From: Bacillota bacterium
GTDB taxonomy: Bacteria > Bacillota > Clostridia > Clostridiales > Clostridiaceae
Reading direction: 5' to 3'
NCBI GenBank assembly: GCA_023417975.1
Contig: JAEZDX010000337.1
Location: 1-10,572 of the forward strand
Length of the DNA: 10,572 nucleotides
Positions 6,812 through 10,572 of this stretch are shown one piece after another. The notes beneath the pieces were generated by a model. It did no database searches. It worked only from the letters and a program-made list of their open reading frames with translations, and had not been told where the DNA came from. The position numbers and the translations under genes were made by a program. Positions within the stretch are counted from its first letter, which is position 1; the number at the start of each line of letters is the position of its first letter.

Positions 6812-7156
6812 TTAACCCGGAGGCCATTTTAAGTCTCTGCCTCCTAAGAGATGATAATGAAGATGTTTAACAGTCTGACCTGCCTTTTCACCGCAATTTG
6901 TAACTATTCTATAGCCATCATCGGCAATTCCAAGATGTTTTGCAATTTCCTTGGCAGCTAGGAATACATCACCTATTATATTGACATCTTGATCCTCTAT
7001 ATGATTTACGCTTTCTATGTGCTTTCGCGGTATTATTACTATGTGTACCGGAGCTTCAGGATTGATATCCTTAAAGGCAAGTACATTTGCACTTTCAAAC
7101 ACCTTTTCTGAAGGTATTTCTCCATTTGCTATTTTACAAAATATACAATCATTCAT
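6812..7156 (-). CDS. HIT-family (histidine triad, HINT-like) nucleotide-binding hydrolase
   Basis: This is a 114-residue HINT-branch histidine triad protein. Such proteins hydrolyse phosphoramidate bonds of adenosine monophosphoramidates, including aminoacyl adenylates, in the cytosol. The catalytic triad HLHYH (histidines 98, 100, 102) is in AGQTVKHLHYHLLGGR. Cys4, Cys7 (CIFCKI), His46 and His98 can form the structural zinc site seen in many family members. The C-terminus, KWPPG, is typical. I chose ATG at 7156, preceded by AAGGGGGTGA. A TTG at 7201 would add 15 unsupported residues. The gene follows mtaB by 89 bases. The natural substrate in bacteria is not settled. Confidence 0.93.
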   Translation of the reverse strand: MNDCIFCKIANGEIPSEKVFESANVLAFKDINPEAPVHIVIIPRKHIESVNHIEDQDVNIIGDVFLAAKEIAKHLGIADDGYRIVTNCGEKAGQTVKHLHYHLLGGRDLKWPPG

Positions 7157-7244
7157 CTTATTCACCCCCTTGTGCTGTTTTGCAGCGGAATAGTGCATCA
7201 ATTATTTCGTTAAGCTACGCATTAAAAAATCCTTTATATACCAT

Positions 7245-7274
7245 ATTATACCTCTATTACCTCACCATATGCAA
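7245..7274 (-). promoter_or_regulatory. possible promoter for the HIT gene inside the end of mtaB
   Basis: The minus strand has TTGCAT (7269-7274), an 18-base spacer and perfect TATAAT (7245-7250). The -10 box covers the mtaB stop codon. Transcription would start near 7238, about 80 bases before the HIT ATG. The 89-base gap after mtaB holds no gene and no clear terminator. The -35 matches at four of six positions and overlaps coding sequence, so this remains tentative. Confidence 0.35.
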
Positions 7275-8556
7275 ACTCATTATCAGCCTGTTTCAACCTA
7301 ACTTTAATTATATTGCCTACAATGTCCTCAGCTTTACTTTTACATAACACCTTTACATAATTGGCAGTATATCCTTCATAATAATCTTCTCCAACAGAGG
7401 ATTTTTGTTCAAATAGAACCGTTGTCTCTTCTCCAACAAAGCAACTTATAAAATTGTGTTCATTAATACTATTTAACTCAATGAGAAGAGTACTTCTTCT
7501 GTCTTTCTCAGAGGGGGATACATCATCCTTCAGCTTAGCTGCTGTTGTGCCCTTCCTTGGGCTGTACTTAAACACATGTGTTTTAGTTAACTTTAATTCC
7601 TTTAGAAACTCATATGTAGCTTCAAATTCCTCTACAGTTTCCCCAGGAAAACCTACAATTATGTCAGTAGTTATGGAAACTTTTTTAATTCTATTTCTTA
7701 ATTCGCTAACAATGTACTTATATTGCTCAGCTGTATATCTTCTGTTCATCCTTTTTAAGGTTTCACTGCATCCGCTTTGAAGCGACAGATGAAAATGAGG
7801 GCAAAGTTTTTCCAGTTTGGTTATCCTATCCATAACACCTTCTGTAAAAAATGTAGGATCAATAGACCCAATTCTTATTCTTTCTATTCCTTCTATCTTA
7901 TCTATACTCTCAAGAACATCAACAAGAGTTATAGCGTTTTCCAAGTCCATTCCATAAGAAGCGATGTGAATGCCTGAAAGAATTATCTCCTTAAAGCCGT
8001 TAGCCGCCAGCTCCTTAACTTCCGCAATAATCTTTTCAGGATTCTTACTGCATACTCCGCCGCGGGCGTAGGGTATGAGACAATAGGAACAGAATCTATT
8101 GCAGCCGTCTTGAATCTTCAGAAAAGCTCTTGTTCTATCTTGATAAGTCTCGATAGAAAGCTCCTCAAAGTTGTTATCTCTCAAAACATCCTTTACTTGA
8201 ACTATCTTATTCTTTTCTTCTTTAGCTCTGTTTACCCAGTAAACAATGTCTCCTTTATTTCTGCTTCCAAGCACCACATCTACTCCCTCAATGGAGGAAA
8301 CTTCATCCGGAGCAACCTGAGAATAGCATCCCACTACTGCAATAACTGCATCTTCATTTTTTCTCCTTGCCCTGCCAATCATCTGTCTGGATTTCTTATC
8401 GCCCATATTGGTCACAGTACAAGTATTTATTACATAAACATCTGAATAATCTTCAAATTTTACAACCTCATAATCATCTCTGATAAATTTTTCTGCCATA
8501 GCTTCAGATTCATACTGATTAACTCTGCAGCCTAATGTGGCAAATGCTACTTTCAT
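7246..8556 (-). CDS. mtaB: tRNA t6A37 methylthiotransferase MtaB
   Basis: MtaB is a radical SAM enzyme that adds a methylthio group to t6A at position 37 of ANN-decoding tRNAs, giving ms2t6A. The N-terminal methylthiotransferase domain has the three conserved cysteines Cys10 (LGCRVNQYESE), Cys46 (NTCTVT) and Cys77 (VGCYSQ). They bind the auxiliary iron-sulfur cluster. The radical SAM motif C-x3-C-x2-C is at 152-159 (GCNRFCSYCLIPYARG). A C-terminal TRAM domain at about 375-436 binds tRNA. The LGCRVNQYESE opening and VCSKNPE segment favour MtaB (B. subtilis YqeV) over MiaB. Length 436 is close to the usual 430-450. GGGAGG lies about nine bases before the ATG. The upstream gap carries a tandem duplication. 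The neighbours also modify ribosome components. Confidence 0.96.
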   Translation of the reverse strand: MKVAFATLGCRVNQYESEAMAEKFIRDDYEVVKFEDYSDVYVINTCTVTNMGDKKSRQMIGRARRKNEDAVIAVVGCYSQVAPDEVSSIEGVDVVLGSRNKGDIVYWVNRAKEEKNKIVQVKDVLRDNNFEELSIETYQDRTRAFLKIQDGCNRFCSYCLIPYARGGVCSKNPEKIIAEVKELAANGFKEIILSGIHIASYGMDLENAITLVDVLESIDKIEGIERIRIGSIDPTFFTEGVMDRITKLEKLCPHFHLSLQSGCSETLKRMNRRYTAEQYKYIVSELRNRIKKVSITTDIIVGFPGETVEEFEATYEFLKELKLTKTHVFKYSPRKGTTAAKLKDDVSPSEKDRRSTLLIELNSINEHNFISCFVGEETTVLFEQKSSVGEDYYEGYTANYVKVLCKSKAEDIVGNIIKVRLKQADNEFAYGEVIEV

Positions 8557-8572
8557 TAGTCTATTCCTCCCC

Positions 8573-8658
8573 GTATTCCTTATAAGCCGTAATGATTATC
8601 AATCATTACCTCCTTGTATTCCTCTTAAGCCGTAAAGATTATTAATCATTACCACCCA
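8573..8658. repeat. imperfect 43-bp tandem duplication at the rsmE-mtaB junction
   Basis: Copy 1 (8573-8615) and copy 2 (8616-8658) match at 34 of their first 38 bases, both starting GTATTCCT and both holding AAGCCGTAA and AATCATTACC. Copy 2 contains the real last codons of rsmE (Gly-Asn-Asp, TAA). Copy 1 reads Gly-Asn-Asp and TGA at the matching place, so it looks like a duplicated gene end now lying in the mtaB 5' leader. Each copy can form a short hairpin. In copy 1 it is a perfect 9-bp dyad with a 3-base loop (8589-8609); in copy 2 it has one mismatch. Confidence 0.85.
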
Positions 8659-9391
8659 AATCCCCCAGTTCATATTGTAAAATCGAAGCTGCAACTATTC
8701 CTGCAGTTTCCGTTCTTAAAATTCTGGGGCCCAAAGTCACTATATAAGCTCCTAATTTCTTTAATTCATCTATCTCTTTTTCCTCAAAGCCGCCTTCCGG
8801 ACCTATTACAATTGCTGCACTCTTTACTTCACTGTCTAAATTTCTGCACATTCTTTTAATCCCGAACCCGTCTTCATTTTCATAGGGCACTACCACTACA
8901 TCATACTTCTTCAGCTGAGATAGTAAATTAATAAATTCTATAGGTTCATTTATTTCAGGAATGATTGTCCTTTTACACTGTTTACATGCTTCCAGTGCTA
9001 TTCTTCTCCATCTGTCTGTCTTCTTAAATTCATTCAATTCACTTTTTACCACAACTCTCTCTGTTACTACTGGAGTTATCTCGTTAATACCAATCTCCGT
9101 ACCCTTTTGAACTATATAGTCCATCTTGGCTGATTTTGGCAGACCTTGATAAAGCGTTATGGACAGATTGCTTTCATTGCTTCTTTCTATATTTGCTATT
9201 AAGTCAACAATGACTTCATTTTTGTTGACTACCGAAATTCTGCCCAGGTATTCTTTTCCCTTGCAGTTATTTATCAAAACCTCATCCTCACTCTTCAGTC
9301 TCAGCACCTTATAAATATGCTTGACATCATCTCCTGTTATATAGGCTCTTTCATCTCTTATATCCTTGGGCATAACGAAAAACTTATGCAT
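8642..9391 (-). CDS. rsmE: 16S rRNA (uracil1498-N3)-methyltransferase RsmE
   Basis: RsmE is a SPOUT-class enzyme that uses S-adenosylmethionine to methylate N3 of U1498 in 16S rRNA, in the assembled 30S subunit. Residues 1-70 form the PUA-like RNA-binding domain (MHKFFV, KHIYKVLRLKSEDEV). The SPOUT domain follows, with QKGTEIGINEITPV at about 95-108, ERVVVK at 111-116, and the knot motifs IGPEGGF at 196-202 and LGPRILRTETA at 220-230. Length 249 is normal. The ATG starts 12 bases after the prmA stop with AAGGGG as binding site, so the pair is cotranscribed, as in B. subtilis (yqeT-yqeU). The stop codon lies inside the second copy of a tandem duplication. Confidence 0.96.
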   Translation of the reverse strand: MHKFFVMPKDIRDERAYITGDDVKHIYKVLRLKSEDEVLINNCKGKEYLGRISVVNKNEVIVDLIANIERSNESNLSITLYQGLPKSAKMDYIVQKGTEIGINEITPVVTERVVVKSELNEFKKTDRWRRIALEACKQCKRTIIPEINEPIEFINLLSQLKKYDVVVVPYENEDGFGIKRMCRNLDSEVKSAAIVIGPEGGFEEKEIDELKKLGAYIVTLGPRILRTETAGIVAASILQYELGDLGGND

Positions 9392-9403
9392 GATATTTCC
9401 CCT

Positions 9404-10345
9404 TTATAAGTATTCTGCTGTTATACATACCCATTCTCCATCATACATGGTTTCTTTTATGACAAAACCTGAATTATTCAACTTTTCAACAACCATACTT
9501 TCTCTTTCCTTAATTATCCCGGAAGAAATGAATACGCCGCCTTGTTTAATAAATTCTTTCACTTGATCCACAAGCACAACTATAATTTCAGCAATTATGT
9601 TAGCAACTACCAAGTCTGCTTTACCATCAACTACATCCATCAAATTTCCATGAAGAATTTCAATATTTTTAAGCTTATTATACTCAACATTTTCAAGAGC
9701 TGAATCTACTGCTACAGGGTCCAAGTCCACTCCTATTACCTTATCTGCTCCAAGCTTTGCAGCTGCAATGGCAAGAATTCCTGAGCCTGTTCCTATATCA
9801 AAAACAGTACTGCTATTCTCTACATTTTTCTCCAGAGCAAGCACACACATTCTTGTAGTTTCATGAGTTCCTGTTCCGAAAGCCATACCCGGATCAAGCT
9901 CAATTATCATCTCATCCTTTTCAGGTGTGTACTCTTCCCAAATAGGCTTTACAACTATTTTATCACTTATTTTTGTAGGCTTATAATATTTTTTCCAATT
10001 GTTTGCCCAATCTTCTTCTTTCACCAACTGGCATTCCAATTTTCCTTCTCCGATATCTATACCCATATCGTTTAGTTCGTCAAGTTTCCCTTGTATGTAC
10101 TCTACAAGCTGATCCGCGTCTTCGGTTTCATTAAAATAACCCTTTACTACCGCAGCTTTTCCGCCATATTCCAGTATGTTAATATCCGCAAAATCCCAAG
10201 TCAGCGGACCTTGCTCTCTGTTTAAAATATCATTTGGATCTTCGATAGCAACACCTTTTACATCAAGACCATAGAATATTCCGGATATAGGTTCTATAGC
10301 TTCACTCTTTGTTATTATTTTTACTTCATACCATTTACCGCTCAT
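9404..10345 (-). CDS. prmA: ribosomal protein L11 methyltransferase PrmA
   Basis: PrmA trimethylates ribosomal protein L11 on several amino groups, using S-adenosylmethionine. Residues 1-100 are the small L11-binding domain, starting with WYEVKIITKSEAIEPISGI. The Rossmann methyltransferase domain follows: DPGMAFGTGTHETTRMC at 151-167, the AdoMet loop DIGTGSG at 183-189, acidic Asp207 for the ribose (GVDLDPVAV), and VANIIAEI at 247-254, the catalytic-loop equivalent. Length 313 matches the family. AAAGGATG lies seven bases before the ATG. The gene opens a run of translation-related genes and, in related genomes, usually follows dnaJ. The leader before it can fold into a compact structure reaching to its ribosome binding site. 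Confidence 0.96.
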   Translation of the reverse strand: MSGKWYEVKIITKSEAIEPISGIFYGLDVKGVAIEDPNDILNREQGPLTWDFADINILEYGGKAAVVKGYFNETEDADQLVEYIQGKLDELNDMGIDIGEGKLECQLVKEEDWANNWKKYYKPTKISDKIVVKPIWEEYTPEKDEMIIELDPGMAFGTGTHETTRMCVLALEKNVENSSTVFDIGTGSGILAIAAAKLGADKVIGVDLDPVAVDSALENVEYNKLKNIEILHGNLMDVVDGKADLVVANIIAEIIVVLVDQVKEFIKQGGVFISSGIIKERESMVVEKLNNSGFVIKETMYDGEWVCITAEYL

Positions 10346-10358
10346 TATATCATCCTTT

Positions 10359-10431
10359 CTTACTGCTGCTTCAACGGGTGACAGGGCTCTATATAAAGCA
10401 TAGCTTCGGAGCTGAGCACTGTCCCGGTAAG
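10359..10431 (-). promoter_or_regulatory. structured prmA leader of unknown class
   Basis: On the minus strand this stretch folds on paper into stacked helices. An outer CUUAC/GUAAG (10427-10431 with 10359-10363) encloses CGGG/CCCG (10423-10426 with 10375-10378) and ACAG/CUGU (10419-10422 with 10381-10384). GCUC/GAGC (10414-10417 with 10386-10389) follows, topped by AGCU-CCGA-AGCU (10402-10413). A two-base bulge, one mismatch and two unpaired one-sided segments interrupt it. A rival pairing, CUAU/AUAG, would break the top hairpin. The outer helix ends directly at the prmA ribosome binding site (10352-10358), so folding could affect translation. The segment is visibly richer in G and C than its surroundings. 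I do not recognise it as a known riboswitch, T-box or CIRCE element. Confidence 0.5.
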
Positions 10432-10450
10432 TACTAAACTTCTTCTAATT

Positions 10451-10479
10451 ATTATATCCAACAAATTACTAGAAATAAA
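10451..10479 (-). promoter_or_regulatory. candidate promoter for prmA
   Basis: The minus strand has a perfect TATAAT (10451-10456) and a weak TTTATT (10474-10479) with a 17-base spacer. It lies between the terminator-like hairpin and the structured leader. Transcription would start near 10444, giving a 5' leader of about 100 bases, with the first helix starting about 13 bases in. The position is persuasive but the -35 matches at only three of six bases. Confidence 0.4.
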
Positions 10480-10493
10480 CCATTATTATGCAT

Positions 10494-10520
10494 AAAGTTC
10501 AGGGGAATCCCCTGAACTTT
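10494..10520 (-). terminator. hairpin terminator, probably of the gene upstream of the window
   Basis: A perfect 12-bp stem (AAAGTTCAGGGG and CCCCTGAACTTT) with a 3-base loop, strongly GC-paired near the loop, sits upstream of prmA. On the minus strand it is followed by a short TTTATG, so the U-run is weak. On the plus strand it is followed by TTTATTAA. It most likely ends the transcript of a minus-strand gene beyond 10572; dnaJ would be expected by gene order, but none of it is identifiable here. Confidence 0.7.
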
Positions 10521-10532
10521 ATTAACATGAAT

Positions 10533-10560
10533 TATAGCTGCAAAATATTTCGCAGCTATA
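10533..10560. repeat. second inverted repeat at the right edge
   Basis: TATAGCTGC (10533-10541) and GCAGCTATA (10552-10560) form a perfect 9-bp dyad. The ten bases between include the self-complementary AAATATTT, which can extend the hairpin. There is no U-run on the minus strand. It lies 12 bases before the terminator hairpin and may be an extra 3' hairpin or the start of a double terminator for the upstream gene. Confidence 0.5.
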
Positions 10561-10572
10561 TATTACTTTTCT

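Noticed and set aside
7174..7186. Small hairpin before the HIT ribosome binding site
   Set aside because: The stem is only four base pairs and cannot be extended; too weak to call.
7157..7201. TTG start for the HIT gene adding 15 residues
   Set aside because: ATG at 7156 has a strong AAGGGGGTGA site and matches the normal MNDCIFCKI start; the extra residues are not family-like.
8595..8609. Resemblance to a Fur box in the mtaB leader
   Set aside because: The stretch TGATAATCATTA matches the central part of the Fur consensus, but the second half-site fails, the dyad has a different spacing, and the site is inside a run of tRNA/rRNA modification genes with no link to iron uptake.
10402..10426. 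CIRCE heat-shock operator before prmA
   Set aside because: CIRCE needs TTAGCACTC, nine bases, then GAGTGCTAA. Only GAGCAC/GTGCTC-like pieces are present, and the arms do not match.
10561..10572. Last codons of an upstream gene such as dnaJ
   Set aside because: Stop codons can be read in more than one frame in these few bases, and too little sequence is present to identify any gene.

Overview
This window is a minus-strand housekeeping and sporulation cluster from an AT-rich, endospore-forming Firmicute, most likely a Clostridium or close relative. The evidence is the gene order, the clostridial style of each protein, the strong AGGAGG-type ribosome binding sites and the sporulation genes yqfC and yqfD. 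I cannot name the species. Every supportable gene lies on the minus strand, so transcription runs from the right edge to the left.

Layout in transcription order. The right edge (10346-10572) holds two hairpins, the stronger probably the terminator of a gene outside the window. They are followed by a candidate promoter and a compact, foldable leader. The first group of genes is prmA (methylates ribosomal protein L11), rsmE (methylates 16S rRNA U1498), mtaB (methylthiolates tRNA t6A37) and a HIT-family nucleotide hydrolase. The rsmE-mtaB junction carries an imperfect 43-bp tandem duplication. Next, a near-consensus sigma-A promoter drives rpsU (ribosomal protein S21) and yqeY, which end at a perfect 12-bp hairpin terminator. 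A second unit starts with yqfC and yqfD, preceded by a possible sigma-E promoter. It continues through yqfF/pgpH (a membrane HD-domain phosphodiesterase, probably for c-di-AMP), ybeY (endoribonuclease for rRNA maturation) and a fused lipid kinase/PAP2 phosphatase. A separate candidate promoter precedes cdd (cytidine deaminase) and era (ribosome-assembly GTPase), which runs off the left edge.

The common theme is ribosome and tRNA maturation (PrmA, RsmE, MtaB, S21, YbeY, Era), linked with envelope lipid-carrier recycling, cyclic dinucleotide signalling and spore formation. This resembles the Bacillus subtilis dnaJ-yqeT-yqeU-yqeV...rpsU-yqeY-yqfC-yqfD-phoH-yqfF-yqfG-dgkA-cdd-era region, with phoH missing here and dgkA extended by a PAP2 domain.

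No mobile element, CRISPR array, rRNA or tRNA gene was seen. The points most worth checking are the structured leader before prmA, the tandem duplication that repeats the end of rsmE, the kinase-phosphatase fusion with an altered catalytic position, and the missing phoH.
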